Positions 18,461 through 26,508 are shown, counted from the stretch's first letter. The stretch is DNA of 37,786 bases from CAZOOR01 sp964581505 (GCA_964581505.1 CAZOOR010000018.1:1-37786); one strand, 5' to 3'. Notes: generated by a model from the letters alone, not told the origin. Made by a program: numbers and translations.

Positions 18461-19786
18461 TTATTTCAAAATTGTATCGTTAAGAATTGTCTTGATTTTC
18501 GGCTCGCCGATTTCCGCCAATTCGTAGAATACGCGTGATGTCGGTTTGTCGATTTTGATGAAGCGACCGAGATTAATCGGCGTTCCAATCACAACAGTAT
18601 CACATTTTGTATTATTGATAGTTGTTTCCAAATCTTTCATTTGTTCCTCGCCATAGCCCATTGCGGGAAGCAACGTACCAATGTAAGGATATTTCTCATA
18701 AGTTTCGCCGATTTTACCGACAATATAAGGTCTGGGGTCAACGAGTTCGGCGGCACCGAATCTGCGTGCGGCAACCGTACCTGCGCCGATAGTCATTTCG
18801 CCGTGTGTCAATGTCGGACCATCCTCGACAACGAGAACAACCTTGTCCTTAATAGCATCGGCATCATCAACCATTACTGCCGAAGCGGCAAGAATAACTT
18901 CTGCTGTCGGATTATATTCACGGATATTATCCAAGATTTCTTCGACATCTTCGGGATATGCGGAATCTACTTTATTAATAACAATGACATCAGCCATACG
19001 GAAATTAACCTCACCCGGATAATATGCAATTTCGTGTCCCGGACGCAACGGGTCGGCAACAACAATTGATAAATCGGGTTTGTAGAAAGGCATATCGTTA
19101 TTACCACCGTCCCAGACGATAATGTCTGCTTCTTTCTCTGCTTCGCGGAGAATTGCTTCATAATCAACACCTGAATAAATAACGCTACCCATAGCAATAT
19201 GCGGTTCGTATTCTTCCATTTCCTCGATTGTACATTTGTGCTTTGTCAAATCTTCGATTTCGGCAAAACGCTGTACTTTCATTGCTTCCAAATCACCATA
19301 AGGCATAGGATGACGAATTGAAACAACTTTCTTGCCTGCTTCGAGCAATGCTTTTACAACCGCGCGTGTTGTCTGGCTCTTTCCGCAACCTGTACGAACT
19401 GCCGTAATCGAAACTACCGGCTTTGTGGATTTAATCATAGTCGGTTCGGCGGGAAGCATGGAAAATCTTGCTCCTGCTTTCATAACACGCGAAGCAATGT
19501 GCATAACAGTATCATAAGACAAATCGCTATATGAGAGAACGCACTCTTCGACATTGTGCTTTTCAATTAATGCTTCGAGTTCTTCTTCGGCATAAATAGG
19601 AATACCTTCGGGATACAATTCGCCTGCGAGTGATGCAGGATATTTTCTGCCGTCAATATCAGGAATCTGTGCCGCTGTAAATGCAACGACATCATAATTC
19701 GGATTATTTCTGTAAACAACATTGAAGTTGTGAAAATCACGACCGGCGGCGCCGACAATGATAATTTTAATTTTTTCGTTAGCCAT
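18461..19786 (-). CDS. Cyclic 2,3-diphosphoglycerate synthetase-like P-loop protein
   Basis: A 441-residue cytosolic protein resembling the COG2403/CpgS family. Residues 1-120 look like a Rossmann-type domain (IIIVGAAGRDFHNFN). A P-loop variant, AVRTGCGKS (129-137), opens the second domain; after it come IRHPMPYGDL, WDGGNNDMPF and an NKVD motif that suggests guanine-nucleotide recognition. Archaeal CpgS cyclises 2,3-diphosphoglycerate with ATP, making a compatible solute; whether bacterial homologues do so is unknown to me. It is the last gene of the cluster headed by argF, 36 bases after nagZ, with AAGGAG before its ATG. Its context (OTC, carbamate kinase, ornithine aminotransferase) argues for a role in carbamoyl or ornithine metabolism instead. 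Family assignment is firm; reaction is not. Confidence 0.75.
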   Translation of the reverse strand: MANEKIKIIIVGAAGRDFHNFNVVYRNNPNYDVVAFTAAQIPDIDGRKYPASLAGELYPEGIPIYAEEELEALIEKHNVEECVLSYSDLSYDTVMHIASRVMKAGARFSMLPAEPTMIKSTKPVVSITAVRTGCGKSQTTRAVVKALLEAGKKVVSIRHPMPYGDLEAMKVQRFAEIEDLTKHKCTIEEMEEYEPHIAMGSVIYSGVDYEAILREAEKEADIIVWDGGNNDMPFYKPDLSIVVADPLRPGHEIAYYPGEVNFRMADVIVINKVDSAYPEDVEEILDNIREYNPTAEVILAASAVMVDDADAIKDKVVLVVEDGPTLTHGEMTIGAGTVAARRFGAAELVDPRPYIVGKIGETYEKYPYIGTLLPAMGYGEEQMKDLETTINNTKCDTVVIGTPINLGRFIKIDKPTSRVFYELAEIGEPKIKTILNDTILK

Positions 19787-19822
19787 AATGACTCCTTTTT
19801 AAAATAATAAATGTTAAAAAAA

Positions 19823-20857
19823 CTAACCGTTAATTTTATTTTTCAATAATTTAATACGTTCATAAGATTCGTTAATTCGTTCTTCCGATATTCTATTAGT
19901 CTTCACAAGTTCCAGAATAATATTATTAACCTTGCGAGCAATATCTTCATCGAAATCGACATTATTTGCAAACATCAGAATATCAGTACCGGCATTTATT
20001 GTAAGCTCAATAGATTCTACCAAAGTAAAATGCTTGCTAATAGCCTTCATCTGCATATCATCAGTGATAATAACACCTTGAAAATCCAAACCATAACGCA
20101 AAATACCCGTCAGCCAACCTTTTGATAAAGTTGCCGGATACCTTTTATCATAATTGGAATTAAAAATATGAGCAGTCATAATCACATCGGTTTTCCCTAT
20201 ATCAATCAAATCACGGAAAGTCGAAAGCTCTCTTAATTGCCAAATATTAGTAACATCAACAAACCCTTCGTGTGAATCTTCGGTCGAACTACCGTGTCCC
20301 GGAAAATGTTTCAATGCGGACAAAATAGATTTTTTTCTCAATTCATCAACGAAGATAGCAGAATGCTTTACAACCACATCGACATCATCGGATATACTTC
20401 TTTCAAAACCTGCAATCACAGGGTTTGACGGATTTAAATTCAAATCCACAACGGGAGCAAAATTCATATTGAACCCAGCCGCCGACAAAGTTTCCGCTGT
20501 TTCCGCCGCTTGATTTATTGTGAATTCCCTATCATCGGTTTCACCTATCAACTTATGTGATGCAGTCGGACGGAATCCATGCTTTTCTTTAAGACGAGTA
20601 ATTAATCCGCCCTCTTGGTCAATCGATATAATCAAATTGCCTTCACCGTATTCCTGCAATTTACTATTCAATCGTTTTACTTGCTCCGGTGATTCAATGT
20701 TACGAATATCTGAATTAAGGGCGACATCTTTATCGAATAAAATTACACCTCCGACTCGTCCGTTACGAATATCATCAACAATAGGAGAGCTGTCGTCAAC
20801 CGTCAGACCACGGAAGCCGGTCAAAACCATCTGCCCGATTTTTTGTTCTAATGTCAC
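19823..20857 (-). CDS. nagZ: Beta-N-acetylhexosaminidase, GH3 NagZ type
   Basis: A 344-residue cytosolic enzyme with no signal peptide, removing GlcNAc from GlcNAc-anhydroMurNAc-peptides in wall recycling. It shows the NagZ motif KHFPGHG (183-189) with the downstream catalytic pair Asp194/His196 (EDSH), and the nucleophile region ITDDMQM with Asp266. The start is GTG, placed directly after the rocD stop (TAAGTG), with AAGGAAG as ribosome-binding site inside the rocD tail, so the two are translationally close. Its presence inside an ornithine/carbamoyl cluster is unexpected; the AmpG-like permease at 76-1377 would supply its substrate. Confidence 0.88.
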   Translation of the reverse strand: MTLEQKIGQMVLTGFRGLTVDDSSPIVDDIRNGRVGGVILFDKDVALNSDIRNIESPEQVKRLNSKLQEYGEGNLIISIDQEGGLITRLKEKHGFRPTASHKLIGETDDREFTINQAAETAETLSAAGFNMNFAPVVDLNLNPSNPVIAGFERSISDDVDVVVKHSAIFVDELRKKSILSALKHFPGHGSSTEDSHEGFVDVTNIWQLRELSTFRDLIDIGKTDVIMTAHIFNSNYDKRYPATLSKGWLTGILRYGLDFQGVIITDDMQMKAISKHFTLVESIELTINAGTDILMFANNVDFDEDIARKVNNIILELVKTNRISEERINESYERIKLLKNKING

Positions 20858-22066
20858 TTAAAACTCTTCCTTATCTAATTCCTTAACAACTTTTTCGATT
20901 TTCTCGACAGCCCAATCAACTTCATCTCTCGTAATTACAAGCGGAGGGGCAAAACGAATAATATTTTCGTGGGTTTCTTTTGCCAGCAAACCTTCGTCCA
21001 TTAATTTTTCGCAATAGGGACGTGCTTTTCTGTCAAGTACAAATCCAATCCATAGACCGCGACCGCGAACTTCGACTATATGCGGACTGTCGATTGCTCT
21101 CAATTTATCTATGAAATAATTACCGGTATCGAATGAATGCTCGATTAATTTTTCTTCTTCGAGTACTTCGAGGGAACGTACGGCAACAGCGGCAGCTAAA
21201 GGATTGCCGCCAAATGTCGAACCGTGTTCACCGGGCTTGATTACACCTAAAACATCTTTGTCTGCCAGAATAGCGGAAACGGGATAATAGCCTCCCGAAA
21301 GTGCTTTGCCGATAATAACGATATCGGGACGTACATTTTCGTAATAATGAGCAAACAACTTGCCGCTACGCCCAAGTCCCGCCTGAATTTCATCACAGAT
21401 GAAAAGAATATTATTTTCCTTACATACCTGTTCTACCGCTTTCAAATAGCCCTCGGGAGGAATAACAATACCACCTTCGCCCTGAATAGGTTCAATCAGA
21501 ACGGCGCAGGTGTTTTTATTGATTTTCGATTTTAAGTCTTCTACATTACCGTATTCGTGGAAAACGAATCCGGGAGTAAAAGGTCCGAAACCACCGAATG
21601 ATGAAGGGTCATCACTGAACCCGACAATAGTTGTTGTTCTACCGTGGAAATTGCCGGTAGCAACAACGATTTCGGCTTTATCTTTTTCTATTCCTTTGAC
21701 ATCATAGCCCCAGCGGCGTGCTGTTTTTATTGCAGTTTCGACCGCCTCGGCACCCGAATTCATCGGCAAGGACATATCGTAGCCTGTCATTTCATTAAGC
21801 TTTTTATAGAGCATAGGAAGTTTATCATTGCGAAAAGCGCGGCTTGTCAAAGTAACGTGTTTTGCCTGTTCCGCAAAAACATCATAAATCTTCGGGTGGC
21901 AATGTCCTTGATTTACGGCGGAATATGCCGCAAGACAATCCATATATTTCTTTCCTTCGACATCGGTTACCCAGACACCTTCGGCTTCTTGGACAACAAC
22001 ATCAAGCGGATGATAATTATGAGCGCCGTATTGCTCTTCGATTTCAATAAAATTCTTTGTATTCAT
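20858..22066 (-). CDS. rocD: Ornithine aminotransferase
   Basis: A 402-residue fold-type I PLP enzyme. Key marks: QYGAHNYHPLDVVV near the N-terminus, typical of ornithine delta-aminotransferases, NSGAEAVETAIK, CDEIQAGLGRSG with the pyridine-binding Asp225, Lys254 (IIGKALSGG) for the Schiff base, and GSTFGGNPLAA. It would convert ornithine and 2-oxoglutarate to glutamate semialdehyde and glutamate. AAGGAAAA precedes the ATG. It lies 22 bases after the pyrB-like gene and directly before nagZ. Acetylornithine aminotransferase (ArgD) is the main alternative; the N-terminal motif favours RocD, and the neighbouring OTC and carbamate kinase supply ornithine. Confidence 0.9.
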   Translation of the reverse strand: MNTKNFIEIEEQYGAHNYHPLDVVVQEAEGVWVTDVEGKKYMDCLAAYSAVNQGHCHPKIYDVFAEQAKHVTLTSRAFRNDKLPMLYKKLNEMTGYDMSLPMNSGAEAVETAIKTARRWGYDVKGIEKDKAEIVVATGNFHGRTTTIVGFSDDPSSFGGFGPFTPGFVFHEYGNVEDLKSKINKNTCAVLIEPIQGEGGIVIPPEGYLKAVEQVCKENNILFICDEIQAGLGRSGKLFAHYYENVRPDIVIIGKALSGGYYPVSAILADKDVLGVIKPGEHGSTFGGNPLAAAVAVRSLEVLEEEKLIEHSFDTGNYFIDKLRAIDSPHIVEVRGRGLWIGFVLDRKARPYCEKLMDEGLLAKETHENIIRFAPPLVITRDEVDWAVEKIEKVVKELDKEEF

Positions 22067-22088
22067 AGTGTTTTCCTTATTAAATAAA

Positions 22089-23009
22089 TTAATTCATTTC
22101 ATCAAATAACATAGTAAGCAGAGCCATACGAACGTACAATCCGTTCTTTGCCTGCCTGAAAATTGCAACACGCGGGTCTGCATCAATTTCACGACTGATC
22201 TCAACGGAACGCGGCAATGGGTGCATAATAACTGCATTTTTCTTCATCTTCTTAACAAACTGATAATCAATATTGAATTTATCCAAATTCTGTCGCTTCT
22301 TTGTCAGCCTATCCCTATCAATCCGAGTTTGATAGAATACATCGACTTTATTGATAATCTCCGAAGTATCCGAAAGAAGTTCGTATGCAATTCCTTTTTC
22401 GTCAAGATGTTCCAAAATATCAGGCTTAATTTGCAGTTCATTAGGTGCGATAAAATATAATTTTATTCTATCGAACTTACTCAGCAAATACGCAAGAGAA
22501 CGAACAGTACGTCCGTGGTCCAGCGCCCCCATAAATGCAACAGAGAGACCATCAAGAGTTTGGCACTCATGATAAATTGTATATAAATCAAGCAATGCCT
22601 GTGTAGGATGCTGACCGTAGTCCCCGTCCCCGGCATTGATAATCGGAACAGAAGAAACTTTTGATGCACGCTCCGCACCGCCCTTTTCGGGGTGGCGTAG
22701 CACAATTACATCGCTATAATGACCAATAATTCTGATGGAATCCTCAAGCCGTTCACCCTCGACCTCGGAGGAGAACTCCTTGGCATGCTCTGTTGATAGG
22801 ACTTTGCCACCGAGACGATACATTGCAGATTCGAAGGAGAAACGTGTTCTCGTTGATGGCGAATAGAACATAGTCGCCATAATTTTGTCATCATAGTCCT
22901 TCGTGCCGCCACGAGCAACAATTTTTTTCATCATATTTGTTCGCTCGAAAAGTTCCATAATCAATGGTAGATTGAACTGTTGCGAATAAACAATATGTTT
23001 TAAATGCAT
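22089..23009 (-). CDS. Divergent aspartate carbamoyltransferase-like enzyme
   Basis: A 306-residue carbamoyltransferase of PyrB length. Its residue numbers match mature E. coli ATCase over most of the chain. The carbamoyl-phosphate site is intact: STRTR (52-56), Ser80, Arg105, HPTQ (134-137) and HPLPR (263-267). Arg167 (DHGRTV) and Arg229 are also kept. But the two other aspartate-binding residues are replaced by acids: Lys84 by Glu (SSEVEGERL where ATCases have KGE) and Gln231 by Asp (TRIDRDR). The enzyme probably carbamoylates something other than aspartate, or is much weakened. GAGG precedes the ATG; the gene follows arcC after 34 bases. A plain PyrB call would be the usual automatic one. 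Confidence 0.85.
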   Translation of the reverse strand: MHLKHIVYSQQFNLPLIMELFERTNMMKKIVARGGTKDYDDKIMATMFYSPSTRTRFSFESAMYRLGGKVLSTEHAKEFSSEVEGERLEDSIRIIGHYSDVIVLRHPEKGGAERASKVSSVPIINAGDGDYGQHPTQALLDLYTIYHECQTLDGLSVAFMGALDHGRTVRSLAYLLSKFDRIKLYFIAPNELQIKPDILEHLDEKGIAYELLSDTSEIINKVDVFYQTRIDRDRLTKKRQNLDKFNIDYQFVKKMKKNAVIMHPLPRSVEISREIDADPRVAIFRQAKNGLYVRMALLTMLFDEMN

Positions 23010-23043
23010 AACTGCCTCAATATATTATTATAATTCTGTCAAA

Positions 23044-23982
23044 TTAAGGGACAATCAAAGTTCCCGCTTTGCCTTCCAACGCATCTTCCAGATAGTTGTA
23101 AGACGTAATAATAGCACGTTTTCCGCCATTCTTCAAATATCTTATGACAGACTCGACCTTTGGTCCCATACTGCCCGGGGCAAAATGTCCTTCTGCCATC
23201 CATTGTTCCATTTCGGCAACAGTTGCCCTATCAATACCACGTCTGTTAGGATTTTTGAAATCCAAATAGACCCTGTCCGTATCGGTAGAAATAAGGAACA
23301 AATCGACATCAAGACTCTTTGCAAGCAAAGCCGAGGAACGGTCTTTATCAATCACTGCCTCGCGTCCAACAATTTTTCCGTCTTCAATAACAACAGGAAT
23401 ACCGCCGCCACCAAGTGCAATTGTAATTATTCCCAAATCTATCACTTTACGAATAACCGCGAGTTCAAGAACTTCCTGCGGCTCGGGCGATGCAACAACA
23501 CGGCGATAACCGCGAGCGGCATCTTCGACAACGTTCCAACTAAGTCTTCTCTTTTTTTCCATAGCAATATGCTCGGAGTAAAAAGGACCAATCGGTTTTG
23601 TCGGATTCTCAAAAGCCGGGTCGTCATTAGCGACCTTCACCATTGTAGGGACAGTCGTTACAAGTTTATCAATACCGAGTTGTTTTAATTCATATTCCAT
23701 TGCCGTCTGCATAATATAGCCTATTTCACTCTGCGTTGTAGCAACACATACATCAAGCGGGTGAACATACGCCTCGTTCGATGCACGCTCACTGCGTAAT
23801 AGAGCCGCCCCAACTTGGGGACCATTACCATGAGTAATGACGACATCCCAACCGGATTTAATCATCTTGGCAATATTGCGAGCGGTTGTATGAGCATTAG
23901 CCGACTGCTCGGGAATAGTACCTCTTTCGCCGGCACGTATCAACGAGTTACCACCGACCGCTATCAAAGCTTTCTTTGCCAC
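23044..23982 (-). CDS. arcC: Carbamate kinase
   Basis: A 312-residue amino-acid-kinase-family enzyme, reversibly converting carbamoyl phosphate and ADP to ATP and carbamate. The N-terminal phosphate-binding VGGNSLI, HGNGPQVG (residues about 51-58), the PTKPIGPFYS loop, ALGGGGIPV, and the C-terminal GSMGPKVES all fit ArcC. It sits 16 bases after argF. The pair OTC plus carbamate kinase usually serves ATP gain from citrulline, so it argues for catabolic direction of the cluster. No arginine deiminase (arcA) or antiporter (arcD) is in the window. Confidence 0.96.
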   Translation of the reverse strand: MAKKALIAVGGNSLIRAGERGTIPEQSANAHTTARNIAKMIKSGWDVVITHGNGPQVGAALLRSERASNEAYVHPLDVCVATTQSEIGYIMQTAMEYELKQLGIDKLVTTVPTMVKVANDDPAFENPTKPIGPFYSEHIAMEKKRRLSWNVVEDAARGYRRVVASPEPQEVLELAVIRKVIDLGIITIALGGGGIPVVIEDGKIVGREAVIDKDRSSALLAKSLDVDLFLISTDTDRVYLDFKNPNRRGIDRATVAEMEQWMAEGHFAPGSMGPKVESVIRYLKNGGKRAIITSYNYLEDALEGKAGTLIVP

Positions 23983-23998
23983 AAAAACCTCGTTTTAA

Positions 23999-24919
23999 TT
24001 AGACTTTCATCAATTTATACATAACGGCTTTTTGTGCATGCAGTCTGTTCTCGGCTTCATCGAATACCACGGAAGTCGGTGCATCAATAACCTCATCGGT
24101 TACTTCGTCGCCGCGATGTGCCGGCAAACAGTGCATAAACAAAGCTCCGTCATTTGCATTAGCCATTAATTCGGCATTAACCTGATATGGACGGAAAATT
24201 TCTTTTCTTTTTGCCGCTTCTTCTTCTTGTCCCATTGATGCCCATACATCTGTATATACTGCGTCTGCACCTTTGACGCCCTCTTTCGGGTCGTGAACCA
24301 CTTCAATCTTGGCACCGGTCTTCTTTGCTTCTTCTACTGCTTCATTATAAGCAATCATATTAGGCTCGAAACCGCGGGGACAAGCAATCGTTACATCAAC
24401 TCCGAGACGTGCGCCGGCATTCATTAATGAATGTGCAACATTATTACCATCGCCGACATAAGTAAGTTTCAAACCTTCCAATTTGCCCTTGTGTTCCTGC
24501 AAGGTCAAGAAATCAGCCATAGCTTGGCAGGGGTGAGTATAATCGGTCAATCCATTAATAATCGGAATGCCGGCATATTTTGCCATACCTTCGACAATGT
24601 CATGTCCGAATGTACGAATCATAATACCCTGCACCATTCTTTCCAAATTCTTGGCAACATCGCTGACTGATTCACGCTTACCGAGACTAATTTCGTTCGG
24701 TGAAAGATAAAGCGAATAGCCGCCTAATTGCTGAATGCCAATATCAAAACTTGTACGTGTCCTAAGTGAGGGCTTTTCGAAAATCAAAGCCAAAGCCTGA
24801 CCTTCCAATGCTTTTGAATACTTTTGCCTATCGGCTTTCATATCCTTTGCAATTTCAAAACTTTCGAGTATTTCTTCGGTTGTAAAATCCAAAACAGATA
24901 AAAAGTCTCTTTTCATCAT
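23999..24919 (-). CDS. argF: Ornithine carbamoyltransferase
   Basis: A 306-residue OTC, exchanging carbamoyl phosphate plus ornithine with citrulline. The carbamoyl-phosphate motif is SLRTRTSF (51-58), with HPCQ at 129-132. Ornithine-site motifs are DVWASMG (224-230) and MHCLPAHRG (262-270), both of which distinguish it from acetylornithine and succinylornithine transcarbamylases by eye. Two ATGs lie in tandem after AGGAG; the second (24916) has better spacing. It is the first gene of the cluster, with a candidate promoter at 24983-25015. Gene symbol could equally be arcB; no feature separates anabolic and catabolic forms here. Confidence 0.93.
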   Translation of the reverse strand: MMKRDFLSVLDFTTEEILESFEIAKDMKADRQKYSKALEGQALALIFEKPSLRTRTSFDIGIQQLGGYSLYLSPNEISLGKRESVSDVAKNLERMVQGIMIRTFGHDIVEGMAKYAGIPIINGLTDYTHPCQAMADFLTLQEHKGKLEGLKLTYVGDGNNVAHSLMNAGARLGVDVTIACPRGFEPNMIAYNEAVEEAKKTGAKIEVVHDPKEGVKGADAVYTDVWASMGQEEEAAKRKEIFRPYQVNAELMANANDGALFMHCLPAHRGDEVTDEVIDAPTSVVFDEAENRLHAQKAVMYKLMKV

Positions 24920-24982
24920 AATCTCCTGATTAAATATGTAATAATAAAATTTATTTGCTAATAGTTTGTTCGCTAATAAAAA

Positions 24983-25015
24983 ACAACAATAGATACTTCC
25001 GTGTTATTTTTCAAA
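24983..25015 (-). promoter_or_regulatory. Candidate promoter of the carbamoyl cluster
   Basis: On the minus strand TTTG (25015-25012) is followed after 21 bases by TATTGTTG (24990-24983), one mismatch from TAnnTTTG. The predicted start near 24975 would give a leader of about 55 bases to argF. Confidence 0.4.
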
Positions 25016-25079
25016 TGGGGGCGTCTGTCTGATAGTGCCTGAAGAAGAATAATTTGCCGGCACGTGATTTGGGTGGATT

Positions 25080-25150
25080 AAACGGCTGGAACGAGGCACA
25101 ATTCGTCGTCTTGACGTTTGTTCTTAGATATGTTCTTGTATTTTGCCTCA
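25080..25150 (+). pseudogene. Decayed T9SS sorting-domain fragment
   Basis: Reading from 25086, the codons spell LERGTIRRLDVCS and then stop (TAG); GTIRRLDVS is the usual lead-in of a T9SS type A sorting domain. The following bases still resemble the segment coding LVAGVYF at the right window edge, but frame and stops are broken. No upstream domain remains. Confidence 0.4.
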
Positions 25151-25176
25151 TTTTCACTAATTATTTTATAAATGTT

Positions 25177-25197
25177 TAACTTACAAATTGCAAGTTA
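25177..25197. promoter_or_regulatory. 21-bp near-perfect palindrome, possible operator
   Basis: TAACTT-ACAAATTGC-AAGTTA reads almost the same on both strands (one mismatched pair plus the centre base). Placed between divergent genes it could bind a dimeric regulator of either side. Confidence 0.35.
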
Positions 25198-25409
25198 GTA
25201 AAATTATACGAAATTACCTTATTATTGTTGCACGCTAATATCAGATATTTTTCCACATATTGTTAAAATTTTCAATTTTATAATTTGGAGATAATTGCAA
25301 TAACCCGATACCGGCAACAGCAATCTATATACAATTAAAAGCATTAGTTATTCGTATTGATAATTATTAATATAAATAGTAGTATTTACAATTGGTTTAG
25401 AGGAGTAAT

Positions 25410-25727
25410 ATGAAAAAACAATTAATCGGTCTTCTTCTTGGAAGCATTGCAGGGGTAATAGATGTTATTCCGATGTTGTTGCAAAAATTATCTTGGGACG
25501 CAAATCTATCGGCTTTTTCTATGTGGCTCGTTGTCGGTTTCTTCATTGCTTCCGTTGAATTTAAAATTAATCCGATAATTAAGGGCATACTCATTGCATT
25601 AATGGTTTTATTTCCCTCCTTGATATTAATTGCTTGGAAAGAGCCTTTTTCAGTAATACCAATTTGTATAATGACGACTTTTTTGGGTGCATTACTTGGC
25701 TTGGCTATACATAAAATTGCAAAATAA
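25410..25727 (+). CDS. Small membrane protein, unknown
   Basis: A 105-residue protein with four predicted transmembrane segments (about residues 5-22, 36-51, 56-75, 82-100) and hardly any soluble part. An AGAGGAG ribosome-binding site precedes the ATG. I do not recognise a family. The helices contain Gly and Pro (GSIAGVIDVIPML) but no charged transport motif stands out. It is followed after 30 bases by another small membrane gene, and the two may form an operon. Confidence 0.7.
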   Translation: MKKQLIGLLLGSIAGVIDVIPMLLQKLSWDANLSAFSMWLVVGFFIASVEFKINPIIKGILIALMVLFPSLILIAWKEPFSVIPICIMTTFLGALLGLAIHKIAK

Positions 25728-25757
25728 AATACAATTAGTATTCAACGGAGAAATCAA

Positions 25758-25985
25758 ATGGCGACAGAAGTAACAATGAAGAAACTATATTTATCGGGAA
25801 TGTTTTTAATTGATATTGCACTCATCGTTTTTTTAGGCAATATATTTGTTTTAGACGGTATTGGCTATATATACTTTATTGCCGGTATCCTCTTCGGATT
25901 GGGCGTAGTCCTGACATTAGTATATATTTCCCGAATAAAGAAAGAAAAAGACAATGCGCCAGACAGTAATCCTATAAGCGAATAA
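25758..25985 (+). CDS. Small two-helix membrane protein, unknown
   Basis: A 75-residue protein with two transmembrane segments (about residues 11-31 and 35-57) and a short, charged, probably cytosolic tail (RIKKEKDNAPDS). An ACGGAG-type ribosome-binding site is 8-10 bases before the ATG. No family is recognised. Its stop is followed at once by the repeat-rich region. Confidence 0.65.
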   Translation: MATEVTMKKLYLSGMFLIDIALIVFLGNIFVLDGIGYIYFIAGILFGLGVVLTLVYISRIKKEKDNAPDSNPISE

Positions 25986-26332
25986 TTGCTCGCAGCCTCA
26001 CGAGAGAGGGCTGGGGGTGAGGAGCGGCTGTTCGCCCCCACCACTCACGCACTGTCGAACGCCCCATTCTTTGCCTGACGAAATTCCTGCTGTCGTAGGA
26101 ATGACATTGTTGCGTAAAATGCAAAAGGCATTATGTGGCTGTTTTTTCCTCTCCTTAATCAAGGAGAGGTGGCAAAGCGAAGCTTTGACGGAGAGGTGTG
26201 TCGGCTGTTTCATTCAAAATAATTTTAAAACCGTTTTCTTGTTGCCACATCTCAATTCCATTATATTGCAAACGAGTGTTCGCTCACTCCACGTTCTTTG
26301 ATAAGTAATAGGGATATGTAGAAGAAATTTGC

Positions 26333-26376
26333 AAAGTGTAGAAAAGTGTAGAAAAGTGTAGAAAAACGTAGAAAAC
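26333..26376. repeat. 10-bp tandem repeat
   Basis: AAAGTGTAGA occurs three times in a row and then as AAAACGTAGA. One more GTAGAAAAGTGTAGAAA copy lies at 26482-26499, partly within the 16-bp palindrome GTAGAAATTTTTCTAC at 26493-26508. Confidence 0.8.
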
Positions 26377-26508
26377 GAGCAAACTGCATAAATCTCATAA
26401 CACATTGCAACTACAACTATTTATATCATATTTCGTAATTATTGTATTTCTTACCCCATCGTAGTAAAAAATTCACTAATCCGTAGAAAAGTGTAGAAAT
26501 TTTTCTAC

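Larger units (their letters stand above)
24920..25409. other. 490-bp intergenic region between argF and the small membrane genes
   Basis: This divergent region contains no convincing gene. It holds a candidate argF promoter (24983-25015), two TTYGCTAATA direct repeats (about 24954-24977) in the argF leader, a decayed T9SS domain (25080-25150) and a 21-bp palindrome (25177-25197). From 25260 to 25400 the DNA is AT-rich with a good AGAGGAG ribosome-binding site before the ATG at 25410. Confidence 0.7.

Noticed and set aside
18641..19069. 142-codon open frame antisense to the CpgS-like gene
   Set aside because: The sense frame has P-loop and NKVD motifs; the antisense frame has no start context.
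23185..23688. 167-codon open frame antisense to arcC
   Set aside because: Carbamate kinase on the other strand is unmistakable.
26017..26301. 94-codon open frame on the plus strand in the repeat region
   Set aside because: It reads through two palindromic repeats and gives Pro/Cys/Ser-rich text with no domain; no ribosome-binding site.
26333..26376. CRISPR-like array
   Set aside because: The units are 10 bp and contiguous without spacers, and no cas gene is near.
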